Assembly (NCBI GenBank): GCA_903921405.1
Contig: CAIXPV010000159.1
Coordinates: 1 to 14,726, forward strand
Reading direction: 5' to 3'
Length of the DNA: 14,726 nucleotides
DNA from: an uncultured Actinomycetes bacterium
GTDB taxonomy: Bacteria > Actinomycetota > Actinomycetes > Nanopelagicales > Nanopelagicaceae
The notes under the pieces are model-generated. The model was not told the origin of the DNA. It ran no database searches and saw nothing but the letters and a program-made list of their open reading frames with translations. Below, in pieces: positions 6,069-14,700 of this stretch (position 1 is its first letter; each line of letters begins with the position of its first letter). Position numbers and translations under genes: made by a program.

Positions 6069-9000
6069 TATGAACTCGCTTTCGGTGCTTCGCTTAGTTG
6101 GTTGACTGCCTCTACGACCCAGGCCAGAAGAGAAGTATCCACTATTAATGGTGCGCTCTCGGACGGATTCCATGCATTGCCCGCTTTTAATGCCACTAAT
6201 ACCGTGCGAGTGGCCGATTTGTAGAGCGAGCCTGGATATAGGCGAGATAAACGCATCTGCTTGGACTCAGGAAGCGTTAAGGGAGCCAAACGTAAGAACT
6301 TTCCCTGAATAACAACCTCAGTTAATTTAGCTGCCTTTGCCAAAGCGCGCAGAGAGGCAACGCCTAACAAAGCCGTGGCCTCATGTGGCAGTTCGCCAAA
6401 TCGATCGAGAAGTTCAGCGCCAATGGATTCAACATCGGCAGGGTTCTTAACATCGGCTAAGCGGCGATAGAGATCTAAACGCAGACGCTCTCCCGGTACA
6501 TACTCCGTCGATAGGTGAGCATTAATCGGTAGCTCTACTTTGCAATCACTAATCTTTTCTTGAGTTTCAATGATGCCAGCTTTGTAATCATTAACAGCTT
6601 CACCAACCATGCGCATATATAAATCAAAACCAACATCTGCAATATGACCTGACTGTTCGCCACCTAATAAATTACCCGCACCGCGAATCTCTAAATCCTT
6701 AAGTGCAACGCGCATGCCAGAACCTAAATCTGTATTTGCTGCGATTGTAGTTAGCCGCTCGTGTGCTAATTCAGATAATGGTTGATCGGGAGGATATAGA
6801 AAATATGCGTATGCACGTTCGCGGCCTCGACCCACTCGGCCACGTAACTGGTGAAGCTGTGATAAACCAAATCGATCTGCGCGTTCGACAATTAGCGTAT
6901 TCGCATTTTGAATATCTAAACCGCTCTCAACAATTGTTGTGCTAACCAAAACATCGAAGTCGCGGTTCCAAAAACCTAAGATGACATCTTCTAATGCGCC
7001 TTCACTCATCTGACCATGCGCCACACGAATTCTGGCCTCTGGTACTAACTCTTGAATTCGCGAAGCCGCTTGATCAATAGTTTCAACGCGGTTATGTAAG
7101 TAGAAAATCTGACCATCGCGCAGAAGTTCGCGGTGAATTGCCGCCGTAATCTGACCTTCTTCTGCTGGGCCAACATAGGTCAAGATCGGATGTCGCTCCT
7201 CAGGTGGAGTAGTAATCGTCGACATCTCGCGAATTCCGGTAACTGCCATCTCTAGGGTTCGAGGAATGGGAGTTGCCGACATTGCCAAGACATCCACCGT
7301 TGTGCGCATCTTCTTGAGCGCCTCTTTTTGTTCAACCCCAAATCGCTGTTCTTCATCGACAATAACGAGCCCTAGATCCCTAAAGACAACATCGCTCGAG
7401 AGAATTCGGTGCGTACCAATCACTACATCAACAGTGCCTTTTAGTAATCCCTCAATAACCTCTTTGCTCTCCTTGGCGGTGTTAAATCTGGATAGCCCAG
7501 CCACCTTTAAAGGAAAGCCGGCATATCTTTCGGAAAAAACCTTTGTGTGCTGCTGTACTAGAAGCGTCGTTGGAACCAATACCGCAACCTGCTTGCCATC
7601 TTGTACCGCTTTAAAGGCGGCACGTATCGCAATCTCAGTTTTGCCGTAGCCAACATCGCCACAAATAATTCGATCCATTGGATACGGGCGCTCCATATCC
7701 CGCTTGACATCATTGATCGTTGATAACTGATCTGGTGTTTCAATATATGAAAAAGAGTCTTCAAGCTCACGCTGCCACGGTGTATCGGGTGAAAATGCAA
7801 AGCCTGGCGAACTAGTTCTGGCCGCATACAGACGGATCAACTCTCCAGCAATTTGGCGTACCGCTTTGCGCGCACGGCTCTTAGCTTTCTGCCATTCGCC
7901 ACTACCAATGCGGTGCACCGTTGGCGCTTCTCCTCCAACGTATTTGCTGACTTGCTCCAAGGCATCTGTCGGTACAAAAACTCGATCGCCGGGTTGACCC
8001 CGTTTCGCCGATGCATATTCGATCACTAAATATTCGCGCGTTACTCCGGCAACTGTGCGCTGTAATAACTCTACATAGCGACCGATTCCGTGTTGTTCGT
8101 GAACAACAAAGTCACCAGCTCGTAACTCCAAAGGATCAATCGCCTGCTTGCGCTTTGATGGAAGCCGATCACCATCTTTCACACTACCTTTGCTGCCGGT
8201 TAAATCTCGTTCGGTCATGAAAAAGATTTGATCACTTGCACTTTCAAAGCCATGCGCGATAACCGACGTCGTCAGATGCACGCTTCCTTTGGTTGGTTTG
8301 GCAATGAGTTTTTCAACAATGTGTACTGGCAGATCGGCATTTCGAAATATTCCTGCATAGCGCTCTAACATTCCATGGCCGTGGGTAGCGAAAACAACCG
8401 TAAAGTGCGCTTCAACGGCGGTACGCAGTGCATCTATTGTGCGATCGATATCCCCCCGCATTGGGTCAATCGCGCTGTAATCTAAAAATTCAGTGTCCTC
8501 GGCTAAGTCACTTCCAAATGGGCTTAACGACTTGCTGGCTAGCCCGCAGCGTTCTAATTCGCTGACAAGCTCAACCCATGACATGTACGTTCCAGAACCG
8601 TCATGAATAGGCGCAATTGCGCCGTGAGCAGCGTTAGACCACGATGCATTGAGGAACTCTTCATTAGTTGCAAGTAAGTCGCCGGCGCGCGACTTGATTC
8701 GCTCTTGGTCAATAAATATTACTTGCGTATTAGCGGGCATGCGCGCAAGAAGAGTCTCTGTTTCATCAATCAACAATGGAATCAATGACTCCATACCTTC
8801 AAAAACTATTCCCTCGCTAATCTTTTCTAGTAACTCCGCTGCAGCTGGAAGCTCTGACTTTAAAGTCAGAGCACGTGCCTTTATAAGCGCGGTCAGTAGG
8901 AGTTCGCGGCATGGATAAATCTCAATGCTTCCAATAACTGGTTCAAATGTTCGTTGGTCTGCAACTTCAAAGTAACTTAAATCTTCAATCTCATCACCAA

Positions 9001-9532
9001 AGAAATCAATTCGAATCGGATGCGCGCTCAATGGCAAGAAGAGATCGACAATTCCTCCCCGAACAGCAAACTCTCCGCGGCGTTCTACTAAATCGGTTCG
9101 AGCATAAGCAAGCGCACCTAGATGTCTAACGAGCTCATCGAGTGACTGTTCTTTGCCAATCTCTAACTTCATTAGAGGGGCTTTCCCTAGTTGCGCAATT
9201 ATTCGGTGAATCGCACCTCGCACTGGTGTAACAACAATGGGGTTCACCGAGTGCGCGGAATTTAGGGCGTATAGCGTTTGGATGCGCTTAGCTACCGTAT
9301 CGCTGCGTGGACTCAATCGCTCATGTGGCAGGGTTTCCCAGGCCGGAAACTCCATAACGTTGCTGTGAAGTTCACTGAGTTCGCTCACTAAATCTTCAGC
9401 GCTTCGACTAGAGCTCGTAATAACCAGAATTGGTGTGGCATCAGCGCGCGCAGCAATTAAGAATGGATACAGCGGTGCTGGCGCCACAATATGAGTTGCC
9501 GAGGGCCCAGCAGTGTTGACTAAACCGCGCAT
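6068..9532 (-). CDS. mfd: Transcription-repair coupling factor Mfd
   Basis: Mfd is an ATP-driven DNA translocase that displaces RNA polymerase stalled at lesions and recruits UvrA. The 1154-residue product has all expected parts: the UvrB-like N-terminal module (FPAWETLPHERLSPRSD; YARTDLVERRGEFAVRGGIVD, about residues 60-170), the RNA polymerase-interacting CarD-like domain (GDFVVHEQHGIGRYVEL, about 470-540), Walker A GDVGYGKTE near 625, the DEEQ box in IVDEEQRFG near 727, AMSATPIPRTLEM, and motif VI QLRGRVGRGR near 897. The TRCF C-terminal domain closes it. I chose ATG at 9532, with GGGGG 7-8 bases upstream. The frame also allows TTG at 9562, but that codon would lie inside the inverted repeat and adds ten residues unlike the family. 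The stop overlaps the lipoprotein GTG by one base. This is the first gene of the long minus-strand run. Confidence 0.97.
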   Translation of the reverse strand: MRGLVNTAGPSATHIVAPAPLYPFLIAARADATPILVITSSSRSAEDLVSELSELHSNVMEFPAWETLPHERLSPRSDTVAKRIQTLYALNSAHSVNPIVVTPVRGAIHRIIAQLGKAPLMKLEIGKEQSLDELVRHLGALAYARTDLVERRGEFAVRGGIVDLFLPLSAHPIRIDFFGDEIEDLSYFEVADQRTFEPVIGSIEIYPCRELLLTALIKARALTLKSELPAAAELLEKISEGIVFEGMESLIPLLIDETETLLARMPANTQVIFIDQERIKSRAGDLLATNEEFLNASWSNAAHGAIAPIHDGSGTYMSWVELVSELERCGLASKSLSPFGSDLAEDTEFLDYSAIDPMRGDIDRTIDALRTAVEAHFTVVFATHGHGMLERYAGIFRNADLPVHIVEKLIAKPTKGSVHLTTSVIAHGFESASDQIFFMTERDLTGSKGSVKDGDRLPSKRKQAIDPLELRAGDFVVHEQHGIGRYVELLQRTVAGVTREYLVIEYASAKRGQPGDRVFVPTDALEQVSKYVGGEAPTVHRIGSGEWQKAKSRARKAVRQIAGELIRLYAARTSSPGFAFSPDTPWQRELEDSFSYIETPDQLSTINDVKRDMERPYPMDRIICGDVGYGKTEIAIRAAFKAVQDGKQVAVLVPTTLLVQQHTKVFSERYAGFPLKVAGLSRFNTAKESKEVIEGLLKGTVDVVIGTHRILSSDVVFRDLGLVIVDEEQRFGVEQKEALKKMRTTVDVLAMSATPIPRTLEMAVTGIREMSTITTPPEERHPILTYVGPAEEGQITAAIHRELLRDGQIFYLHNRVETIDQAASRIQELVPEARIRVAHGQMSEGALEDVILGFWNRDFDVLVSTTIVESGLDIQNANTLIVERADRFGLSQLHQLRGRVGRGRERAYAYFLYPPDQPLSELAHERLTTIAANTDLGSGMRVALKDLEIRGAGNLLGGEQSGHIADVGFDLYMRMVGEAVNDYKAGIIETQEKISDCKVELPINAHLSTEYVPGERLRLDLYRRLADVKNPADVESIGAELLDRFGELPHEATALLGVASLRALAKAAKLTEVVIQGKFLRLAPLTLPESKQMRLSRLYPGSLYKSATRTVLVALKAGNAWNPSESAPLIVDTSLLAWVVEAVNQLSEAPKASS

Positions 9533-9555
9533 GCACTGCCCCCAAACGTCTATTG

Positions 9556-9580
9556 GCCCCAACTCCCAATGGGAGGGGGC
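9556..9580. repeat. GC-rich inverted repeat in the mfd/ppc divergent intergenic region
   Basis: GCCCC at 9556-9560 and CTCCC at 9563-9567 pair exactly with GGGAG at 9571-9575 and GGGGC at 9576-9580, around an AAT loop. This is a 10 bp stem with a two-base AA bulge on one arm. It lies 23 bases before the mfd ATG and about 60 bases before the ppc ATG. Neither strand has a T-run after the stem, so it is not an intrinsic terminator. It could be an operator for the divergent pair or a structure in the mfd leader. The pairing is certain; a function is not. Confidence 0.6.
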
Positions 9581-9639
9581 TTACAAGTAGTGAGTCTAAT
9601 TTATTTTGTCATGTACCTGCTAACTGAGAGGATTGGCCA

Positions 9640-12354
9640 ATGACAACTCAGCCCGGGGCAGTAGCAGCAGATGATGCTGGTCTGCGCAGCGATGTTCGCC
9701 GTTTAGGTGACTTATTGGGCCAGACCCTTGTGCGCCAAGAAGGTCCAGAGCTTTTAGCCCTTGTCGAAGATGTTCGTAGGGCAGTTCGCGAAGGCGATGG
9801 TGTTGAACTTCTAGCATCACTGTCAGTTGAAGATTCGGTTCAACTTGTTCGAGCTTTTAGTACGTACTTTCACTTAGCTAACGTTGCTGAACAAGTTCAC
9901 CGCGCTCGAGTCTTAGCTGATTCACGCGCCGAAGGCGGATCCTGGCTCACACGTGCCGTTGATAAAATTGAGGCGGCACTTGTGGCGCAAACTCCAGGCC
10001 ATGAATTATCGCGCGATGAAATCTCTGCATGGATTAATGAAATGTCTGTGCGGCCAGTTTTTACTGCGCACCCAACTGAAGCTGCGCGCAGATCTGTGCT
10101 CAATAAAATGGGTCGTGTTGCAGATTTGTTAGATACTCCACGAGATCCATCTCAAGGAGAACGTTTAGCCGAGACAATTGATTTACTGTGGCAGACCGAT
10201 GAACTGCGCTTAGATCGTCCTGAACCGTTGGATGAGGCCATGAATGCGCTGTATTACTTAGATGATTTATTTCGCCAAACTGTGCCAGAAGTTCTCAATG
10301 ACTTTGCACGTGAAATGAAGCGAATCGGAATTGACGTTCCTGTCACTGCGCGTCCACTGTCATTTGGAAGTTGGATCGGTGGCGACCGCGATGGTAATCC
10401 CAATGTGACGGCCAAAGTAACAACCGATGCGATGGTCTTACAGGTTGGCCACGCAATACGCGTAACAATTGCCGCGATGGATGCGCTTCGACAACTGCTC
10501 TCAGTATCTACGCGCATAGTTGGTGCGACGCCTGAATTAAGTGCATCGGTTGCTAAAGACCTTGCCCACATCCCTGAGTTTGAGGCGCGCTTCTTACGTT
10601 TAAATGCCGAAGAGCCTTATCGACTCAAGGCCACGGCAATAGTGCATCGATTGGCAATGACTCGTAACCGTCACGCCGTAGATGGCCCGCATGTTGACCA
10701 CCGTGATTACAAAGATACTGCCGAGCTGTTAGCTGATCTCACGTTGATGCGTGATTCACTCTTTGAACATAAGGGTGAACTGATTGCTACGGGCTTACTT
10801 GAGCGCACAATTCGTACTGTTGCCGCCTTTGGAATTACGCATGCAACTATGGATATCCGTGAACACTCTGATGCTCACCACCACGTTTTGAATCAACTAT
10901 TGCAAATGCCTGGCTATTTAGAGAAAACGCATGATGAAAAATTTGAGATTCTCACCGCTGTTTTACTCAATGAAAGTACATTTGATCCGAGCGGTCTAGA
11001 CGCCGCAGGTAAGAACACATTGGATACCTTTACCGCAATTGCAGATTTAATTGAGCGCTTCGGTCCAGAGGCGATTGAGACTTACATAGTTTCTATGACT
11101 AAAGGCGCCGATGATTTAATTGCAGCAGTTGTCATTGGTGCCCACGTTGGACTGGTTGATCTTGCCAACAAATCTGTACATGTAAATTTTGCTCCGCTTC
11201 TTGAAACTGTTGCCGAGCTTCGTGCATCGGGTGAGATTTTGGAAAAACTATTAAGCAACTCAACATATCGTTCAGTGGTTGCACTGCGCGGCAATGTTCA
11301 AGAGGTCATGTTGGGTTATTCAGATTCCAATAAAGATGCTGGTATTGCAACAAGCCAGTGGGAGATTCACCGAGCGCAACGCTCATTGCGCGATGTTGCA
11401 ATGAAGTACGGCGTGAAGCTGCGTTTATTCCATGGCCGTGGTGGTTCAGTTGGTCGAGGCGGCGGACCAACCTATGAAGCTCTCATCGCCCTTCCATGGG
11501 GCAGCGTTGATGGTCAGATAAAGATGACCGAACAAGGTGAAGTTATTAGCGATAAGTACGCTCTTGCATCCCTTGCTCGCGAGAATGTTGAACTGACTCT
11601 GGCCGCAAGCTTAGAAGCGACCGTCTTAAATCGCGGTCCGCGCCAAAGTTCAGAAGCATTAGCTACGTGGGGCGAGTGTATGCAGTTAGTCAGTGATAGC
11701 TCTTTTGTACGCTATCGCCAATTAATTGATCACGACGATCTTCCCGCATATTTCTATGCCTCAACACCTGTGGAACAACTTGGAAATCTATTTCTTGGCT
11801 CACGGCCATCGCGTCGGCCAGATGCTAAAGCCGGGCTCGATTCATTGCGTGCGATTCCATGGGTTTTTGGCTGGACTCAATCACGCCAAATTGTTCCTGG
11901 TTGGTACGGCGTAGGTTCGGGCCTTAAAGCTGCGCGCGAGGCGGGTAAATCCGACGTCTTAGCGACAATGCTGAAAGATTGGCACTTCTTTAATACTTTT
12001 ATCAGCAATGTTGAAATGACTTTGGCTAAAACAGATTTGGTTCTGGCACGCAGATATGTCAATGCTCTTGTTCCCAAAGAGCTGCATCACTTTCTGGATG
12101 AGATACAAACTGAGTTTGATTTAACAGTTGCCGAGATTCTCTTACTTACTAAGAAGACATCTCTGCTTGGAGATCAAGCCATTCTTGCTCGAACTCTGCA
12201 GGTACGAGATGCATATTTGTCCCCGATTCATCTGCTTCAAATCAACTTATTAAAGCGCGTACGTGATGCTGGTGAATCTGCCGATCCTATTTTGCGCAGA
12301 GCGTTGCTGTTAACGATCAACGGTGTCGCTGCGGGTCTTCGAAATACTGGTTGA
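9640..12354 (+). CDS. ppc: Phosphoenolpyruvate carboxylase
   Basis: Ppc adds bicarbonate to PEP to form oxaloacetate and phosphate, refilling the TCA cycle. The 904-residue protein has the normal bacterial length. Visible signatures are VFTAHPTEAARRS with the essential His144, SFGSWIGGDRDGNPNVT (241-257), LGYSDSNKDAG (from about 558), the HGRGGSVGRGGGP glycine loop with His598, MTEQGEVISDKY near 629, and WVFGWTQSRQIVPGWYGVG. The C-terminus is RNTG, matching the conserved QNTG end whose Asn helps bind the aspartate inhibitor in E. coli, so feedback inhibition by aspartate is likely. The ATG has a strong GAGAGGA site at 9626-9632, spaced 7 bases. It is the only plus-strand gene here. It diverges from mfd and converges on pth with three bases between stops, so it is probably transcribed alone from the 9581-9625 region, where the sequence is AT-rich (TAATTTATTTT). 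Confidence 0.98.
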   Translation: MTTQPGAVAADDAGLRSDVRRLGDLLGQTLVRQEGPELLALVEDVRRAVREGDGVELLASLSVEDSVQLVRAFSTYFHLANVAEQVHRARVLADSRAEGGSWLTRAVDKIEAALVAQTPGHELSRDEISAWINEMSVRPVFTAHPTEAARRSVLNKMGRVADLLDTPRDPSQGERLAETIDLLWQTDELRLDRPEPLDEAMNALYYLDDLFRQTVPEVLNDFAREMKRIGIDVPVTARPLSFGSWIGGDRDGNPNVTAKVTTDAMVLQVGHAIRVTIAAMDALRQLLSVSTRIVGATPELSASVAKDLAHIPEFEARFLRLNAEEPYRLKATAIVHRLAMTRNRHAVDGPHVDHRDYKDTAELLADLTLMRDSLFEHKGELIATGLLERTIRTVAAFGITHATMDIREHSDAHHHVLNQLLQMPGYLEKTHDEKFEILTAVLLNESTFDPSGLDAAGKNTLDTFTAIADLIERFGPEAIETYIVSMTKGADDLIAAVVIGAHVGLVDLANKSVHVNFAPLLETVAELRASGEILEKLLSNSTYRSVVALRGNVQEVMLGYSDSNKDAGIATSQWEIHRAQRSLRDVAMKYGVKLRLFHGRGGSVGRGGGPTYEALIALPWGSVDGQIKMTEQGEVISDKYALASLARENVELTLAASLEATVLNRGPRQSSEALATWGECMQLVSDSSFVRYRQLIDHDDLPAYFYASTPVEQLGNLFLGSRPSRRPDAKAGLDSLRAIPWVFGWTQSRQIVPGWYGVGSGLKAAREAGKSDVLATMLKDWHFFNTFISNVEMTLAKTDLVLARRYVNALVPKELHHFLDEIQTEFDLTVAEILLLTKKTSLLGDQAILARTLQVRDAYLSPIHLLQINLLKRVRDAGESADPILRRALLLTINGVAAGLRNTG

Positions 12355-12357
12355 TAC

Positions 12358-12933
12358 TTAACTATTGAATGCGGTTTGTGTGCGCTCTAAACCTTGACTA
12401 ATAAGAGATTCGACGACATCTGCACCACGGTCTATAAACTCCGCTACGTCTTTTTGTTCAACCTTTGAAAAGGCTTTGAGAACAAAATCTGCAGGATCTT
12501 GTTGGCCCATAGGTCGCCCAATCCCCAACCGAACACGGTAATAATCAGGGGTATTAAAGGCTGATGTCATGGACTTCAAACCATTGTGACCGTTATCCCC
12601 GCCACCTAACTTGCTGCGTATTGTTGCAAAGGCGATATCGAGCTCATCGTGCAGAGCAATAATATTTTCTGGCTCTATCGAATAAAAATTAGCGAGCGCC
12701 TTAATGGGGCCACCGGTCTCATTCATATAGCTCTTTGACTTTGCAACAATGATTGAATGCGCGGAATCGCCAACGCCTAACTTGTACGCGGCGATATCGG
12801 TTCGCGATTTATGTGAGGATAATTTAAGGCTATGACGACGGACTAACTGGTCGATAACCATCTGACCTACGTTGTGACGGGTGGCAGCGTATTGATCTCC
12901 TGGATTACCCAGGCCCACTACCAACCACGTCAT
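12358..12933 (-). CDS. pth: Peptidyl-tRNA hydrolase
   Basis: Pth cleaves the ester bond of peptidyl-tRNAs released from stalled ribosomes and recycles the tRNA. The 191-residue protein is standard for the family. It shows VVGLGNPGDQYAATRHNVG with Asn10 and the catalytic His20, SYMNETGGPIK with Asn71, LHDELDI with Asp96, and GGGDNGHNGLKSM with Asn117. The conserved RVRLGIGRP follows, so the whole active-site set is present. It starts at ATG 12933, 18 bases after the rplY stop, without a clear Shine-Dalgarno. It is probably co-transcribed with rplY, the usual pairing in Actinobacteria. At the 3' end only three bases separate its stop from the ppc stop on the other strand, and no terminator hairpin lies between them. 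Confidence 0.97.
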   Translation of the reverse strand: MTWLVVGLGNPGDQYAATRHNVGQMVIDQLVRRHSLKLSSHKSRTDIAAYKLGVGDSAHSIIVAKSKSYMNETGGPIKALANFYSIEPENIIALHDELDIAFATIRSKLGGGDNGHNGLKSMTSAFNTPDYYRVRLGIGRPMGQQDPADFVLKAFSKVEQKDVAEFIDRGADVVESLISQGLERTQTAFNS

Positions 12934-12951
12934 AACGGTAAGCGTAAGGGG

Positions 12952-13569
12952 TTAAGCGTCCTTCTTGTCTGAATCAGCAGCAGCTGCAGGAGCTTCTGTC
13001 GCAGCAGCCACTGGTGCTACTTCTTCAGAGGCTGTTGAGCGCTCAGATAAGTGAACCACGATCATCTTTGGATCAGATTCAAGTTCAACACCAGCTGGAA
13101 GTTTGATATCTGCTGCATACAGTGATGTACCAGCGGCAAGGCCATTGATGTCGAGTTCAAAGAAGCTTGGAATTGCAGTTGCCTCAACGCGAACTTCGAC
13201 TGTGTTATTAACGTGCTCAAGAACGCCATCGCGATCGTGCTCTCCTACTGCGTGAACTGGGACTGCAACAACAACCTTCTCACCGCGGCGCACAAGAACT
13301 AAGTCGATGTGTTCAATGATCTGCTTCAGTGGGTGGCGAACGATCGCCTTTGGAAGTGTGAGCTCAGTCTTTCCATCGATAACGATGTCGAGCAAAACGT
13401 TTGACTGCTTCAACGCAACACCAAGTTCGCGTGAAGGAAGTGTGATGTGTTGTGGCTTCTCACCGTGACCGTAGATAACAGCAGGTACTAAACCATCGCG
13501 ACGTGCACGACGTGATGCGCCTTTACCAAATTCGGTACGAGTGACGCCATTGATAGTGATCTCTGCCAT
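12952..13569 (-). CDS. rplY: 50S ribosomal protein L25 / general stress protein Ctc
   Basis: L25 binds 5S rRNA in the central protuberance of the large subunit. This 205-residue protein is the long two-domain TL5/Ctc form. Residues 1 to about 95 are the 5S-binding L25 domain (TRTEFGKGASRRARRDGLVPAVIYG, then HPLKQIIEHIDLVLVRRGEKV). Residues about 100-178 are the C-terminal TL5 beta domain (HAVGEHDRDGVLEHVNNTVEV, ending PKMIVVHLSE). The remaining 25 residues are a low-complexity Ala/Glu tail ending DSDKKDA, common in actinobacterial homologues and likely disordered. The ATG has a strong GAGGAG site (13578-13583) spaced 8 bases. The 150 bases before the gene hold a plausible promoter and a hairpin next to the ribosome site. 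It lies between prs and pth, the usual actinobacterial order. Confidence 0.97.
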   Translation of the reverse strand: MAEITINGVTRTEFGKGASRRARRDGLVPAVIYGHGEKPQHITLPSRELGVALKQSNVLLDIVIDGKTELTLPKAIVRHPLKQIIEHIDLVLVRRGEKVVVAVPVHAVGEHDRDGVLEHVNNTVEVRVEATAIPSFFELDINGLAAGTSLYAADIKLPAGVELESDPKMIVVHLSERSTASEEVAPVAAATEAPAAAADSDKKDA

Positions 13570-13587
13570 TTTTATTACTCCTCATAG

Positions 13588-13617
13588 TGGAAACTTCGGT
13601 TTGAACACAAAGTTCCA
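13588..13617 (-). promoter_or_regulatory. Hairpin in the rplY leader, just upstream of the ribosome binding site
   Basis: On the minus strand, TGGAACTT pairs with AAGTTTCCA, giving 8 bp with a single bulged T and a 13-base loop. It ends 4 bases before GAGGAG. A second small hairpin (CCGT-TATCG-ACGG) lies about 30 bases further upstream. In a leader of about 107 bases this could modulate rplY translation, but the stem is AT-rich and only moderate, so it may be coincidental. Confidence 0.3.
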
Positions 13618-13682
13618 GAAAGGATTTAACTCCTACACCGTCGATAACGGAAGTAATTCATACCCTCGCCGGAACAGCCCAA

Positions 13683-13712
13683 AGGTTAGCCTGTGGGGCC
13701 GAGATTGTGCAA
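13683..13712 (-). promoter_or_regulatory. Candidate vegetative promoter for rplY-pth
   Basis: On the minus strand TTGCAC (13707-13712) is followed by an 18-base spacer and TAACCT (13683-13688). These fit -35 TTGACA and -10 TANNNT of a housekeeping sigma factor. Predicted transcription would begin near 13676, leaving a leader of about 107 bases before the rplY ATG. The site lies just after the prs stop, so rplY may be read both from here and by read-through from prs. Confidence 0.4.
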
Positions 13713-13719
13713 ATTGCGC

Positions 13720-14700
13720 TTAGGAAAGGCCGTCAAAGAGGCTAGTAACAGAGCCATCTTCAAAGACTTCACGAATCGCGCGTGCGATCAGCGGGGCGAT
13801 TGAAAGAACAGTCAGACCATCAAATTTCTGATCCTCTGAAATCGGCAGCGTATTTGTAATGACAACTTCTGATGCCTTCGAGGCCTTCAGGCGATCAATT
13901 GCTGGGCCTGAAAGAACTGCGTGCGTTGCTGCCACAATTACATCCTTTGCGCCAGCTTCAAATAAGGCATCCACGGCCTTAGTAATAGTGCCAGCGGTGT
14001 CGATCATGTCATCGATAACTACGCATGTTTGGCCTTGTACATCGCCCACTACACGCCCAGTAATAGATTCATTAGGAATCCGTGGATCGCGAGTTTTGTG
14101 AATAAATGCAATTGGGCAGCCACCTAAGAGATCAGACCAACGCTCGGCTACGCGCACTCGACCAGAATCTGGTGAAACGATTGTTAAGCGCGAGCGATCA
14201 ACTTTACTGCCAACATAGTTGGCCAACATTGGAAGTGCGAAGAGATGATCAACAGGGCCGTCAAAGAAACCTTGAATCTGTGATGTGTGTAGATCTACAA
14301 CCATTAAGCGATCAGCGCCAGCAGTTTTAAATAGATCGGCCATTAAACGTGCAGAGATTGGTTCACGTCCGCGATGCTTTTTATCTTGGCGGGCATAACC
14401 ATAAAAAGGTGCAACGACTGTAATGCGCTTTGCCGATGCGCGCTTAAGTGCATCGACCATGATCAGCTGTTCCATAATCTGCTTGTTAACTGGAGCGGTG
14501 TGGCTCTGCAAAACAAATGCATCGCAGCCACGAACTGACTCTTCGAAACGAACAAAGATTTCGCCATTTGCAAAGTCATAGGCAGATGTTGGAGTTAATT
14601 GAATGCCAAGTTCTGAAGCAACATCATCGGCTAATTCGGGGTATCCGCGACCAGCAAATAATCGCAATCGCTTTTCTGAGGATAACCGGATCTCGCCCAT
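13720..14700 (-). CDS. prs: Ribose-phosphate pyrophosphokinase (PRPP synthetase)
   Basis: Prs transfers the pyrophosphoryl group of ATP to ribose 5-phosphate to make PRPP for purine, pyrimidine, His, Trp and NAD synthesis. The 326 residues match class I enzymes over the full length. Features are LRLFAGRGYPELADDVA, the regulatory and ATP-site segment NGEIFVRFEESVRG (45-58), the ATP loop YGYARQDKKHRGREPIS (100-116), the metal-binding VVDLHTSQIQGFF (134-146), the flexible catalytic HKTRDPR (201-207), and the PRPP loop VVIDDMIDTAGTI (227-239). The ATG at 14700 has a GAAGGG site 6 bases upstream (14707-14712). The 26 bases upstream read ESSDMKG-stop in one frame, which could be the end of glmU, the usual upstream neighbour, but that is too short to call. 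An rplY promoter lies just after its stop. Confidence 0.97.
   Translation of the reverse strand: MGEIRLSSEKRLRLFAGRGYPELADDVASELGIQLTPTSAYDFANGEIFVRFEESVRGCDAFVLQSHTAPVNKQIMEQLIMVDALKRASAKRITVVAPFYGYARQDKKHRGREPISARLMADLFKTAGADRLMVVDLHTSQIQGFFDGPVDHLFALPMLANYVGSKVDRSRLTIVSPDSGRVRVAERWSDLLGGCPIAFIHKTRDPRIPNESITGRVVGDVQGQTCVVIDDMIDTAGTITKAVDALFEAGAKDVIVAATHAVLSGPAIDRLKASKASEVVITNTLPISEDQKFDGLTVLSIAPLIARAIREVFEDGSVTSLFDGLS

Noticed and set aside
9533..9562. TTG start for mfd ten codons upstream of the chosen ATG
   Set aside because: It would lie in the inverted repeat with GGGAG directly abutting the start, and it adds residues without family resemblance. ATG 9532 with GGGGG upstream is better.
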